From NCBI GenBank assembly GCA_964409685.1, contig CAYPEJ010000011.1, forward strand, positions 62,001 to 126,000: a DNA stretch of 64,000 nt, read 5' to 3'. Shown here in pieces: positions 16,912 through 26,113 of this stretch (position 1 is the stretch's first letter; each line of letters opens with the position of its first letter). The position numbers and the translations under genes are program-made. The notes beneath the pieces were generated by a model. That model made no database searches. It was not told where the DNA came from and saw only the letters and a list, made by a program, of their open reading frames with translations. This DNA comes from Clostridium_AI sp964409685 (GTDB taxonomy: Bacteria > Bacillota > Clostridia > Lachnospirales > Lachnospiraceae).

Positions 16912-18693
16912 ATGCAACCATATAAGACTTTTAATAAACGAAATCTAACGAGTATCGTTTCCTTTATAGTAATTGCAGCATTACTCCTTACAGGGAGACT
17001 AGGCTATCTAATGATCTATCAAGCGGATCATTACGGCGTCTTAGCACGTCAGATTCACGAAAGAGAAAGAAGTATAAAAGCCGAAAGAGGTAAAATATTA
17101 GATCGTAATGGTGTAGAACTTGCCAATAATAAGCCAGTCTGCACCATATCTGTTATACATTCCCAGATAAAAGACCCAGAACGGGTAATTCAAGTATTAT
17201 CAGAAGAATTAGGTTTGACAGAAGAAAAAGTTCGTAAAAGAGTGGAAAAGATATCATCCATTGAACGTATAAAGTCCAATGTTGACAAAGAGTTAGCGGA
17301 TAAGATTCGTGAATACGATTTAGCAGGCGTTATGATAGATGAAGATTATAAGCGATTTTATCCATTGGAAACCTTAGCTTCTAGAGTAATCGGATTTACA
17401 GGTAGTGATAACCAAGGTATCATCGGATTGGAAGTTGAGTATGAAGAGTATTTACATGGAATTGATGGAACCATCCTTACGCTGACAACAGCAAGAGGTG
17501 TTGAAATAGAAAATGCTGCTGAAAATCGAGTTGAACCAGTACCAGGAAATAACTTGAATCTCAGTATAGACGTAAATATCCAAAAATATGCAGAGCAAGC
17601 AGCAAAGAAAGTATATGAAGCAAAAGAAGCAAATAATGTAAAGCTGATAGCAATGAATCCACAAAATGGCGAGATTTACGCCATGGTAAACTATCCAGAG
17701 TTCAATTTGAACGATCCGTATACATTGACAGATGTTAGTGTAGCTGGTGTGGATGTGGCAACAATGACCAGTGAGCAAAAAAACAATGCCCTGAATCAAA
17801 TGTGGAGAAATGGTTGTATTAGTGATACATATGAGCCAGGTTCCACATTTAAAGTAATTACAGCTACGGCGGCATTGGAAGAAGGTGTTGTTTCCCTTAA
17901 TGATACGTTTAGTTGTCCAGGATTTAAGATAGTAGAAGATCGTAAGATTCGATGTCACAAAACGGCTGGGCACGGAGCAGAGACATTTGTTCAAGGAATT
18001 CAAAATTCTTGCAATCCAGTATTTATGGAGATAGGCGCAAGAGTTGGTCCTGAAAATATGTATAAAAATTTCAAAAAGTTAGGTTTGTTCCAAAGAACAT
18101 CCATTGATGTTCCAGGAGAAGCAAGTTCTATTATGCATAAGATTGAAAATGTAAAACCAGTCGAACTTGCAACCATGTCATTTGGGCAAGGATTTCAGAT
18201 AACTCCGCTGCAATTGTTACGTGCAGCAAGTGCTGTTATCAATGGTGGAACCCTAGTCACTCCGCATTTTGGAGTGTCCATATCCAACGCAGATGGTACA
18301 GTTGTAAAGAAGATTGATTATCCAGTAGAAAAAAATGTTATAAAGGATGAAACTTCGGAAACAATGAAAATGTTACTAGAATCCGTTGTTTCACAAGGAA
18401 GTGGAAAAAATGCTTATCTTGAAGGCTATCAGATTGGTGGCAAGACAGCAACATCCGAAAAACTTCCACGTAGTAGTAATAAGTATATTTCATCTTTTAT
18501 GGGATTTGCACCTGCAGATGATCCAAAAATCATAGCAATTGTTTTGATTGATGAACCAACTGGAACATATTATGGTGGTACAATTGCAGCTCCCGTTATC
18601 AAAGAGCTTCTCGCAAATGTGCTTCCTTATCTTGGAGTAGAAGAGTCTTATGTAGAAACAAAAGACGGAGCGACAGGAGAAAGTGTTGAATAA
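16912..18693 (+). CDS. Second class B penicillin-binding protein (SpoVD position)
   Basis: Transpeptidase paralogue directly after the first PBP, where Bacillus has spoVD, needed there for spore cortex. Membrane anchor 13-35, pedestal domain, nucleophile Ser311 with Lys314 (STFK), SCN at 366-368. The third motif reads KTAT (511-514) instead of KTGT, so the usual glycine is alanine. 593 residues, no C-terminal PASTA domain. The ATG at 16912 follows GGAAGGA at 4-5 bp and is preferred to the upstream ATG 16885. The SpoVD role rests on position and is inference. Confidence 0.9.
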   Translation: MQPYKTFNKRNLTSIVSFIVIAALLLTGRLGYLMIYQADHYGVLARQIHERERSIKAERGKILDRNGVELANNKPVCTISVIHSQIKDPERVIQVLSEELGLTEEKVRKRVEKISSIERIKSNVDKELADKIREYDLAGVMIDEDYKRFYPLETLASRVIGFTGSDNQGIIGLEVEYEEYLHGIDGTILTLTTARGVEIENAAENRVEPVPGNNLNLSIDVNIQKYAEQAAKKVYEAKEANNVKLIAMNPQNGEIYAMVNYPEFNLNDPYTLTDVSVAGVDVATMTSEQKNNALNQMWRNGCISDTYEPGSTFKVITATAALEEGVVSLNDTFSCPGFKIVEDRKIRCHKTAGHGAETFVQGIQNSCNPVFMEIGARVGPENMYKNFKKLGLFQRTSIDVPGEASSIMHKIENVKPVELATMSFGQGFQITPLQLLRAASAVINGGTLVTPHFGVSISNADGTVVKKIDYPVEKNVIKDETSETMKMLLESVVSQGSGKNAYLEGYQIGGKTATSEKLPRSSNKYISSFMGFAPADDPKIIAIVLIDEPTGTYYGGTIAAPVIKELLANVLPYLGVEESYVETKDGATGESVE

Positions 18694-18723
18694 GAGAGTG
18701 CTAGAATAGTCAGAAAATCTCTC

Positions 18724-18752
18724 TTGATAATGAAAAAGTAATAGAATATAAT
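18724..18752 (+). promoter_or_regulatory. Strong sigma-A promoter before mraY
   Basis: TTGATA (18724-18729), exactly 17 bp, TATAAT (18747-18752): near-consensus. It gives mraY, murD and ftsW a start independent of the mraZ promoter. Confidence 0.8.
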
Positions 18753-18795
18753 AATGTAGTTAAACAATACCTAAGATAATTACGAGGTGAAAATA

Positions 18796-19749
18796 ATGGA
18801 GTCAAAAGTTATATTAGCGGTTTTAATATCTTTTGCAATTAGCGTGGTATTAAGCCCAATTTTTATTCCTTTTTTAAAGAAACTGAAATTTGGTCAGTTC
18901 GTACGAGATGAAGGACCAGAGTCACATTTGAAAAAGGCTGGTACACCAACAATGGGTGGACTAATCATTTTATGTAGTGTTGTCATTACATCTTTGTTTT
19001 ATGTAAAAGAAGATAAGGAAATTATTCCAGTTCTATTTTTAACATTAGGATTTGGATTAATTGGATTTTTAGATGACTATATTAAAGTTGTTATGAAACG
19101 TTCTCTAGGCTTAAGAGCTTGGCAGAAATTCTTGGCACAAGTAGTAGTTACAACAATTTTCTATTTTTACATTACAAGAACATGTGGATTAGGAACTGAA
19201 ACGATTATTCCTTTCTATGGAACAATCACATTACCGAATTACATCTTTATTCCACTTATGTATTTTGTAATCATCGGTACAGCCAATGGTGCAAACTTTA
19301 CAGATGGTTTAGATGGTCTTGCATCCAGTGTTACGGTTTGTATCGCAACCTTCTTCTCTGTAATTGCAATTGGAGTAGGAAGTGGAATTGCACCGATTAC
19401 TTGTGCAGTGGTTGGTAGTTTATTAGGTTTCTTAGTATACAACGTATATCCAGCACGTGTATTCATGGGTGACACAGGTTCCCTTGCACTAGGAGGATTT
19501 GTAGCTGCAACAGCATATATGTTAAAAATGCCATTTTTCATCGTCATTGTAGCATTTATCTATTTAGCAGAAGTATTATCTGTTATGTTACAAGTAACGT
19601 ATTTTAAATTAACAAATGGAAAAAGAATATTTAAAATGGCTCCTATCCACCATCATTTCGAGTTATGTGGATGGTCTGAAACAAGAGTCGTAGCGATATT
19701 TTCTATTGTAACAGCACTTTTATGTTTAGTAGCATATCTTGCACTGTAG
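18796..19749 (+). CDS. mraY: Phospho-MurNAc-pentapeptide transferase MraY
   Basis: Polytopic membrane enzyme making lipid I from UDP-MurNAc-pentapeptide and undecaprenyl phosphate. About ten hydrophobic helices; conserved Asp pair DD at 93-94 in GFLDDYIKV, NFTDGLDGLA, and the cytoplasmic histidine loop PIHHHFE near the C-terminus. The ATG at 18796 is behind GAGGTGA; the GTG at 18787 is part of that ribosome site and is not taken as the start. 317 residues, normal. murE and murF, usual neighbours, are missing here. Confidence 0.97.
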   Translation: MESKVILAVLISFAISVVLSPIFIPFLKKLKFGQFVRDEGPESHLKKAGTPTMGGLIILCSVVITSLFYVKEDKEIIPVLFLTLGFGLIGFLDDYIKVVMKRSLGLRAWQKFLAQVVVTTIFYFYITRTCGLGTETIIPFYGTITLPNYIFIPLMYFVIIGTANGANFTDGLDGLASSVTVCIATFFSVIAIGVGSGIAPITCAVVGSLLGFLVYNVYPARVFMGDTGSLALGGFVAATAYMLKMPFFIVIVAFIYLAEVLSVMLQVTYFKLTNGKRIFKMAPIHHHFELCGWSETRVVAIFSIVTALLCLVAYLAL

Positions 19750-19773
19750 ATACGATGTTTGGAGGATAGGGAA

Positions 19774-21123
19774 ATGAAAATAACAGGAAAATATGTGTTA
19801 GTAATTGGAACAGGAAAAAGCGGAATTGCTGCTTCTGGTCTTCTTGTAAAACAAGGAGCAAATGTAATTTTATTTGATGGAAATGAAGAACTTAATAAAG
19901 AAGAGATTCAATCCAAAGTAGATAGTAGTGTTATGGTTGTATTAGGAACATTACCAAGTGAGTTAGAAGAAAAGATTGAATTACTTGTGTTAAGTCCTGG
20001 AGTACCAATTGATATTCCTATCGTTGAACAGTTCCGTAACAAAAATGTACGCATCTGGGGTGAGATTGAACTTGCATACCAGTTTGCAAAAGGCAATATT
20101 GCAGCAATTACAGGAACTAATGGAAAGACAACAACAACATCTTTAGTTGGTGAGATTATGAAAGCTCATTACGAATCTGTATTTGTTGTTGGAAATATTG
20201 GAAATCCATATACAGATGTGGCATTAGAAACAAAAGATGACACAGTAGTAGTTGCTGAGATTAGTAGTTTTCAATTAGAAACCATTGAAGAGTTTCATCC
20301 AACCGTAAGCGCAATTTTAAATATCACACCAGACCATTTAAATCGTCATCACACAATGGAATGTTATATTGATACAAAATTCAATATTACAAAGAATCAG
20401 ACAAAAGACGAATGGTGTGTATTAAATTATGAAGATGAAGTATTAAGAAATCGTGCAGAGTCATTGAATACAAATGTTCTTTTCTTTAGTAGCCAAAGAG
20501 AATTAGAACGTGGTATCTATTTAAATGATGAGCAAGATATTATTTTAAAAGAAGACACCGAAATTAAAGTTTGCAATATACATGATTTGAAGTTATTAGG
20601 GGCACATAATTACGAAAATGTAATGGCGGCAGTTGCAATCGCTTATAAAATCGGTGTACCAATGAATGTAATTCGTGTAGCAATCTGTAGATTTGAAGCT
20701 GTAGAACATCGTATTGAATTTGTAATAGAGAAAAATGGTGTTGCATTCTACAATGATTCCAAAGGAACCAACACAGATGCAGCCATCAAAGCAATTCAAG
20801 CGATGGTAAGACCTACCTTATTAATTGGTGGTGGATATGATAAAGGCGGAGATTTTACAGAATGGATTGAAGCATTCGATGGAAAAGTAAAACTTTTAGT
20901 ATTAATAGGTCAGACAAAAGAAAAGATAGCTGAAACAGCACGAAGATGTGGATTTGAGCACATCGTATTAGCTGAAAGTTTAGAGGAAGCAGTTCAAGTG
21001 TGTTACGAGCATGCACAATGTGGTGATGCAGTATTATTATCTCCTGCATGTGCAAGTTGGGGGATGTTCCCAAACTATGAAGTACGTGGAAAGATATTTA
21101 AAGAACTTGCAAAGAGTCTGTAA
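19774..21123 (+). CDS. murD: UDP-MurNAc-L-Ala:D-Glu ligase MurD
   Basis: Cytosolic ATP-dependent ligase adding D-glutamate in peptidoglycan precursor synthesis. N-terminal Rossmann-like UDP-binding domain, ATP P-loop GTNGKT at 114-119, the central NITPDHLNRH segment, and a C-terminal domain with the EHRIEFV and NDSKGTNTDA motifs of Mur ligases. ATG 19774 follows GGAGG at 8 bp; an in-frame TTG lies upstream at 19759. 449 residues. Confidence 0.97.
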   Translation: MKITGKYVLVIGTGKSGIAASGLLVKQGANVILFDGNEELNKEEIQSKVDSSVMVVLGTLPSELEEKIELLVLSPGVPIDIPIVEQFRNKNVRIWGEIELAYQFAKGNIAAITGTNGKTTTTSLVGEIMKAHYESVFVVGNIGNPYTDVALETKDDTVVVAEISSFQLETIEEFHPTVSAILNITPDHLNRHHTMECYIDTKFNITKNQTKDEWCVLNYEDEVLRNRAESLNTNVLFFSSQRELERGIYLNDEQDIILKEDTEIKVCNIHDLKLLGAHNYENVMAAVAIAYKIGVPMNVIRVAICRFEAVEHRIEFVIEKNGVAFYNDSKGTNTDAAIKAIQAMVRPTLLIGGGYDKGGDFTEWIEAFDGKVKLLVLIGQTKEKIAETARRCGFEHIVLAESLEEAVQVCYEHAQCGDAVLLSPACASWGMFPNYEVRGKIFKELAKSL

Positions 21124-21162
21124 GCTAGAATTTCAGTTTATTAAGAGTAGGAGTGTTTAACC

Positions 21163-22317
21163 GTGGCTAAAACTAGTAGGGAGAATGAAAAACGAAGTAA
21201 AAAATATAATAATTACTATGATTATAGTCTGTTGTTTCTGACCATTTTTCTCTCTTGCTTTGGACTGATTATGATTTACAGTACAAGTTCCTATACTGCA
21301 CAGGTGAAGTTTTCCGATGCCGCTTACTTTTTAAAGAAGCAGCTGGTTGCAGTAATAGCAGGAGTAATTGCCATGGTTGCAGTTTCGAAGATAGATTATC
21401 ATGTATTAATTAAGAAGATACCTGGAATTCCATGTAAACTTGTAACCCTTGGATATTTTCTAGCAATTGTGTTGCAAGTATATGTTTTGCTTTTTGGTAT
21501 GGAAATCAATGGTGCGAAGCGATGGATTAATCTTGGACCACTTGGAACCTTCCAGCCATCTGAGGTTTCTAAGATAGTAGCAATTGTATTTGTAGCTTAC
21601 ATTGTGCATTTGTTGCCACGGAGTTTGAATCGAATGGGTGGATTTGTACGGGTAATGGTATTTATGGTTCCGATTATCGGTCTGATTGCAAAAGAAAACT
21701 TAAGTACAGCATTAGTTGTGTCTGCAATTTGCGTTGGAATATGTTTTGTAGCAAGTAAGAAAAAATGGTATTACTTTGTATTTGCGATCTTTTTCGTTGC
21801 ATTAGTTGCGGCATATATTTTCCTTGGAGATGCGTTCCGAAGTGTTCGTATTCAAGTTTGGCTTGATGTGGAAAATCATACACAAGGGTTTCAGATACTT
21901 CAAGGGTTGTATGCCATTGCATCAGGTGGTTTATTCGGTACTGGATTAGGTAACAGTATGCAGAAGCTTGGTTTTATTCCAGAATCTCATAATGATATGA
22001 TTTTTGCGATTATATGTGAAGAACTTGGTCTATTTGGAGCCGTAGCTGTTATCTTATTATTTGTACTTTTAATATGGCGTTTATTTATTATTTCAATTAA
22101 TGCACCAGATTTATACGGAGGCCTCATTTGTACGGGAATTCTAATTCATATTGCCGTACAGGTTATTATAAATGTAGCAGTAGTATCAAATTCCATTCCG
22201 TCAACGGGTATCCCATTGCCTTTCATTAGTTATGGTGGTACTTCCATTGCGATTTTGTTAGCTGAGATGGGATTGGCACTGAGTGTATCCAATCAAATCC
22301 GCACAGAAAGGACATAA
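21163..22317 (+). CDS. ftsW: SEDS glycosyltransferase FtsW/SpoVE
   Basis: Polytopic SEDS-family peptidoglycan polymerase that works with the class B PBPs encoded upstream. About ten membrane helices; family segments include PAEVSK-like QPSEVSKI (mid-protein), GLYAIASGG-GTGLGNS, the extracellular PESHNDMIFAIICEELG and C-terminal PSTGIPLPFISYGGTS. It starts at GTG 21163 with TAGGAG about 9 bp upstream. The place after murD is that of spoVE in Bacillus; whether it serves vegetative division, spore cortex or both cannot be told from sequence. Confidence 0.94.
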   Translation: MAKTSRENEKRSKKYNNYYDYSLLFLTIFLSCFGLIMIYSTSSYTAQVKFSDAAYFLKKQLVAVIAGVIAMVAVSKIDYHVLIKKIPGIPCKLVTLGYFLAIVLQVYVLLFGMEINGAKRWINLGPLGTFQPSEVSKIVAIVFVAYIVHLLPRSLNRMGGFVRVMVFMVPIIGLIAKENLSTALVVSAICVGICFVASKKKWYYFVFAIFFVALVAAYIFLGDAFRSVRIQVWLDVENHTQGFQILQGLYAIASGGLFGTGLGNSMQKLGFIPESHNDMIFAIICEELGLFGAVAVILLFVLLIWRLFIISINAPDLYGGLICTGILIHIAVQVIINVAVVSNSIPSTGIPLPFISYGGTSIAILLAEMGLALSVSNQIRTERT

Positions 22318-22321
22318 GACG

Positions 22322-22350
22322 TTCACGCAATCCTATAGAGTTCATATAAT
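22322..22350 (+). promoter_or_regulatory. Possible promoter before murA
   Basis: TTCACG (22322-22327), 17-bp spacer, TATAAT (22345-22350) in the short ftsW-murA gap. The -10 is perfect, the -35 only moderate. Confidence 0.45.
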
Positions 22351-22385
22351 GATAGTATATTTCAAGCTTTATGGGGTGTGTCCCG

Positions 22386-23639
22386 ATGGCAGTTCTCAAA
22401 ATTGAGGGTGGAAAACATTTATACGGAGAAGTCGAAGTACAGGGCTCGAAAAATGCAATACTGCCAATGCTGGCGGCCTGTATCTTGTGTAAAGACTTTG
22501 TTCGAATTAGTCGTTGTCCGAAGATCAGCGATGTTTATTCTATGATACATCTGCTAGAAAGCCTTGGTTGTAACGTGCAATGGGAGGGGAGTACAGTAGT
22601 AATTGACGCCAGGGTTATAAAATCAACAAAACTTTTAGAAAAGCACGCTAGAGTAATGAGGTCATCAATTATTTTAGTTGGAGCTATGCTTGGAAGAGAA
22701 GGAAAAGTTGAAATTTCTTATCCAGGGGGATGTTCCATTGGAGCACGTCCGATTAACTTGCATTTAGATGCGTTAAGGAAAATGAATGTAGAAATTTTTG
22801 AATCTGAGGACAATATTCTTTGCCAATGCAGTAAGCTGCTTGGTGAAGAAATTGAACTTGATTTTCCGAGTGTAGGTGCGACAGAAAATATTATTTTAGC
22901 AGCTGTCCTTGCGGATGGTGTTACAACCATTCATAATGCTGCAAAAGAACCAGAGATAATAGAATTATGTAGGTTCTTGAGAAAAATGGGCGCAGAAATC
23001 ATTGGTGATGGAACTGAGTTAATTGTAATTAAAGGAGTTTCATCCTTACATGGCGTCGATTATGAGGTTATGTGTGACAGAATTGTTTTGGGTACCTATG
23101 TAGCTGCAATTGCAGGTACAGGTGGAGAGGCAGACATTCAAGTAAATTGCTTATCCCAATTAGATGAAGTCATTAAAGTGTATAAACAAATGGGCGTCTG
23201 TATATGTCCAACAGAAAAAGGGATTCATATTGAATCCTCAGGAGACTTGAAAAAGATAGATTTGATTCGCACAAGACCATATCCAGGCTTTCCAACTGAT
23301 ATGCAGTCTCAGACTATGGCAGTTTTAACAAAAGCCAAAGGAACAAGTATTATTATTGAAAACTTATTTGAGGGACGCTATAAAACAGTAGATGAATTAC
23401 GCAAAATGGGAGCCGATATTATGGTAGAGGGTAGAGCAGCTATTATAAGAGGTGTAGAAACCTTGCATGGTGCAGATGTTGAAGCACAGGATTTAAGAGG
23501 TGGCGCTGCGCTACTAATAGCCGGTTTTATGGCGGAGGGAATTACTACAATTTCCAGTATTCAATATATTGAACGTGGCTATGAAAATATAGTAGAATGT
23601 TATCGTAAATTGCATGCGAACATTACGAAAGTAGATTAA
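22386..23639 (+). CDS. murA: UDP-GlcNAc 1-carboxyvinyltransferase MurA
   Basis: First committed enzyme of peptidoglycan synthesis, the fosfomycin target, transferring enolpyruvate from PEP to UDP-GlcNAc. Inside-out alpha/beta barrel with catalytic Lys22-Asn23 (QGSKNA) and the fosfomycin-reactive Cys116 in GGCSIGARPI; the C-terminal RGGAAL segment is also typical. ATG 22386 with GGGTG upstream is preferred over ATG 22371, which has no ribosome site. 417 residues. Firmicutes often have two copies; this is the division-cluster one. Confidence 0.96.
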   Translation: MAVLKIEGGKHLYGEVEVQGSKNAILPMLAACILCKDFVRISRCPKISDVYSMIHLLESLGCNVQWEGSTVVIDARVIKSTKLLEKHARVMRSSIILVGAMLGREGKVEISYPGGCSIGARPINLHLDALRKMNVEIFESEDNILCQCSKLLGEEIELDFPSVGATENIILAAVLADGVTTIHNAAKEPEIIELCRFLRKMGAEIIGDGTELIVIKGVSSLHGVDYEVMCDRIVLGTYVAAIAGTGGEADIQVNCLSQLDEVIKVYKQMGVCICPTEKGIHIESSGDLKKIDLIRTRPYPGFPTDMQSQTMAVLTKAKGTSIIIENLFEGRYKTVDELRKMGADIMVEGRAAIIRGVETLHGADVEAQDLRGGAALLIAGFMAEGITTISSIQYIERGYENIVECYRKLHANITKVD

Positions 23640-23684
23640 GTATGCGATAGAAATTGAATTCATGTAGTTTAGGAGCTTGATAGG

Positions 23685-24434
23685 ATGAGTATATTTCAAA
23701 AGAAAGATCAGAAGGTACAAAAGAATAACCGTATGATAATTTTGTTAATGAGTGCCTTACTTTTGTGTATACTATGCATTTTAATTGGCACAGCATTTAA
23801 ACTAACCGAGTTGCAGATTACAGGCTGCGACTACTATTCGGAAGAGGAAATTACGGACAAGTTTCAACAGTCTGTATTAGATGAAAACACAATTATTTTT
23901 TATATAAAATACAAGTTTTTTAAGAGTGTTTCGATTCCTTTTGTAGATGGATTTGATATGGATTTTATCAGTAGAAATAAAATACATATTAATATATATG
24001 AGAAAGCAATGATTTCATGCATAAAATATATGGGAGAATACCTATATCTTGATAAGGATGGTACAATCGTAGAAACATCAACAGAAAAAATTAAATCCAT
24101 CCCGTTGGTTACTGGGCTGAATTTTAAAGAAATGAATCTACATGAAGAATTAAACGTAGAAGATAGTAGTGTCTTCGATACAATACTTGCGATATCTCTG
24201 CTTATACAGCGGTATGAGTTAGATATAGATAAAATATTTTTCAATTATAATTATGAAGTAACTTTATATTCTGGAAAGGTGAAAATTCTGCTGGGAAAAA
24301 GGGATTATTACGATACCCAGATTGCAGATTTAACAAACATTCTTCCAATGGCAAAAGAGAAAAATATTAAGGGTGTTTTGGACATGCAGTCCTACACGGG
24401 AAATGAAACAAAGATTATTTTTCGCGAGGAATAA
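23685..24434 (+). CDS. divIB: Cell division protein DivIB/FtsQ
   Basis: Bitopic divisome protein: basic N-terminus, one membrane helix (about 17-39), then a POTRA domain beginning FKLTELQITGCDYYSEEEI and a beta domain. It links FtsL and the septal PBP to the ring. 249 residues, and it lies directly before ftsZ, as expected. The sequence is divergent, but topology, POTRA start and position agree. ATG after TAGGAGCTTGATAGG. Confidence 0.88.
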   Translation: MSIFQKKDQKVQKNNRMIILLMSALLLCILCILIGTAFKLTELQITGCDYYSEEEITDKFQQSVLDENTIIFYIKYKFFKSVSIPFVDGFDMDFISRNKIHINIYEKAMISCIKYMGEYLYLDKDGTIVETSTEKIKSIPLVTGLNFKEMNLHEELNVEDSSVFDTILAISLLIQRYELDIDKIFFNYNYEVTLYSGKVKILLGKRDYYDTQIADLTNILPMAKEKNIKGVLDMQSYTGNETKIIFREE

Positions 24435-24452
24435 TTTTCTTTTCAGAAAGGG

Positions 24453-24481
24453 TTGATTATTTATTGGAAAAAATATATTAT
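24453..24481 (+). promoter_or_regulatory. Sigma-A promoter before ftsZ
   Basis: TTGATT (24453-24458), 17-bp spacer, TATTAT (24476-24481), about 85 bp before the ftsZ start, in an AT-rich gap. It would permit ftsZ expression independent of upstream genes. Confidence 0.6.
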
Positions 24482-24564
24482 ATACTATAGGATTTACTTG
24501 CTTTTAGTAGATGATAAATGGAATGTTAGGGATTTTTTTAATATATATAAAAGGAGGAAGTACC

Positions 24565-25815
24565 TTGCTTGAGATAAGAACAAACGAGCCAGAATCTGCA
24601 GCTAAGATTCTTGTAGTGGGAGTTGGCGGCGCTGGTAATAATGCTGTAAACAGAATGATTGAAGAAAATATCTTAGGGGTTGAATTTGTATGTATCAATA
24701 CAGATAAGCAACACTTAAAAACATGTAAAGCGCCAACATGTATTCAAATTGGAGAAAAACTAACCAAGGGGTTAGGAGCAGGTGCACAACCAGAGGTTGG
24801 AGAAAAAGCAGCGGAAGAAAGCCGCGATGAATTAGCAGAAGTAATTAAAGGATGCGACATGGTATTTGTTACATGTGGTATGGGTGGTGGTACTGGAACA
24901 GGTGCTGCGCCAGTAGTTGCACAGATTTCAAAGGAAATGGGTATCTTAACAGTAGGTATCGTAACAAAACCATTTAAGTTTGAAGCAAGAGCTAGAATGA
25001 ACAATGCAATTGGTGGTATTGAAAAATTAAAAGCTAATGTAGATACATTAATTGTAATTCCAAATGATAAGTTGTTAGAGATCGTAGATCGTCGTACAAC
25101 AATGCCAGATGCACTTCGTAAAGCCGATGAAGTGTTACAACAAGGTGTACAAGGTATTACTGACTTAATCAATGTTCCTGGATTAATCAACCTTGACTTT
25201 GCCGATGTTCAAACAGTTATGAAAGATAAAGGTATTGCTCATATCGGTATCGGTGTTGGTCATGGGGATGAAAAATGTATCGATGCAGTAAAATCAGCAA
25301 TCTCAAGTCCATTACTTGAGACTACAATTGAAGGTGCATCTCATGTAATCATCAACGTTTCTGGTGATGTAAGCTTATTTGAAGCAAATGAAGCGGCTAC
25401 GTTTGTTCAGGAATTAGCAGGAGAAACAGCAAATATTATCTTTGGTGCTATGTATGATGAAACAACTCCAGACCAAGCTGTTATCACAGTTATTGCAACT
25501 GGTCTTGAAGCTCAGAGTAGTCCAATTGTTACACCGTCCTTTGTAAATACATCCGCTCCAAAGGCATCTAATAATAGCTTTGGATATAACCAACAAGCAC
25601 AAGCTCAGCAAGAAACTGCAGCTTATGTAAGAGGACAATCTAGTGCAGTAGCAGCAAAACAAGCTCCAACACAACGTCCTATTATGTCTTCAGGTTCTAT
25701 GAATAGTCCATTTGGTTCACAACCTCAAGCTCAACCAGTGAAACCAACACTAAGAAGTGAATCTGAACATGGTGGAATTAAGATTCCAGAGTTCTTGCAA
25801 CGTAATCATAAATAG
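24565..25815 (+). CDS. ftsZ: Cell division GTPase FtsZ
   Basis: Tubulin homologue that polymerises into the division ring. Tubulin signature GGGTGTG at 107-113, T7-loop region NLDFADV, a Q/A/S-rich linker (about 320-395), and the conserved C-terminal tail IKIPEFLQR that binds membrane tethers. The start is TTG at 24565, behind the very strong AAAGGAGG; an upstream in-frame ATG (24511) has no ribosome site. 416 residues. ftsA is not beside it, so SepF or a distant FtsA must tether the ring. Confidence 0.97.
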   Translation: MLEIRTNEPESAAKILVVGVGGAGNNAVNRMIEENILGVEFVCINTDKQHLKTCKAPTCIQIGEKLTKGLGAGAQPEVGEKAAEESRDELAEVIKGCDMVFVTCGMGGGTGTGAAPVVAQISKEMGILTVGIVTKPFKFEARARMNNAIGGIEKLKANVDTLIVIPNDKLLEIVDRRTTMPDALRKADEVLQQGVQGITDLINVPGLINLDFADVQTVMKDKGIAHIGIGVGHGDEKCIDAVKSAISSPLLETTIEGASHVIINVSGDVSLFEANEAATFVQELAGETANIIFGAMYDETTPDQAVITVIATGLEAQSSPIVTPSFVNTSAPKASNNSFGYNQQAQAQQETAAYVRGQSSAVAAKQAPTQRPIMSSGSMNSPFGSQPQAQPVKPTLRSESEHGGIKIPEFLQRNHK

Positions 25816-25838
25816 TGAATTCAAATTGAATTTTAGAT

Positions 25839-25868
25839 AAAAAGTGCCCAAGCAATTGGGTGCTTTTT
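25839..25868 (+). terminator. Intrinsic terminator after ftsZ
   Basis: AAAAAGTGCCCAA pairs with TTGGGTGCTTTTT (13 bp with two G-T pairs), loop GCAA, run of T. Ends the division cluster. The rest of the gap, 25869-26045, is AT-rich and shows no gene. Confidence 0.88.
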
Positions 25869-26044
25869 GCATTTCTAATATGGCTAAGATGATTCTACAT
25901 CTTAATCAACTCTAATACCAAGCGTAGTTCTAATATTTATACATAGAGACAAAGAGCGAAATTCTAAAAGATTATCTAATAACATCCCTTTATACAACAT
26001 TATGTAAAAAAAAGAAAATGAAAAAGTAGAATACTATTCCATAT

Positions 26045-26078
26045 TTTGACATATTTGCATTTTGAAATGGGTTATAAT
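26045..26078 (+). promoter_or_regulatory. Spo0A-type spoIIG promoter
   Basis: Consensus TTGACA (26046-26051) and TATAAT (26073-26078) are separated by 21 bp, too far for unaided sigma-A. The Bacillus spoIIG promoter has the same peculiarity (22 bp) and is switched on by phosphorylated Spo0A. The -35 overlaps TTTGACA (26045-26051), the reverse complement of TGTCAAA, which fits the 0A-box core TGTCRAA. Confidence 0.75.
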
Positions 26079-26113
26079 ATGTTTTGTAATTTGGAAGAAA
26101 TTGGAGGTGAAGA

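Noticed and set aside
17452..18003. 183-codon minus-strand open frame
   Set aside because: Antisense to the transpeptidase domain of the second PBP; Cys/Ile/Tyr-rich shadow with no family resemblance.
23400..23430. GCCGATAT, a sigma-D -10 like string
   Set aside because: It is inside murA coding sequence with no TAAA-type -35 at 15 bp and no downstream motility gene.
24744..25190. 148-codon minus-strand open frame
   Set aside because: Antisense to the most conserved part of ftsZ; Pro/Ser/Ala shadow.
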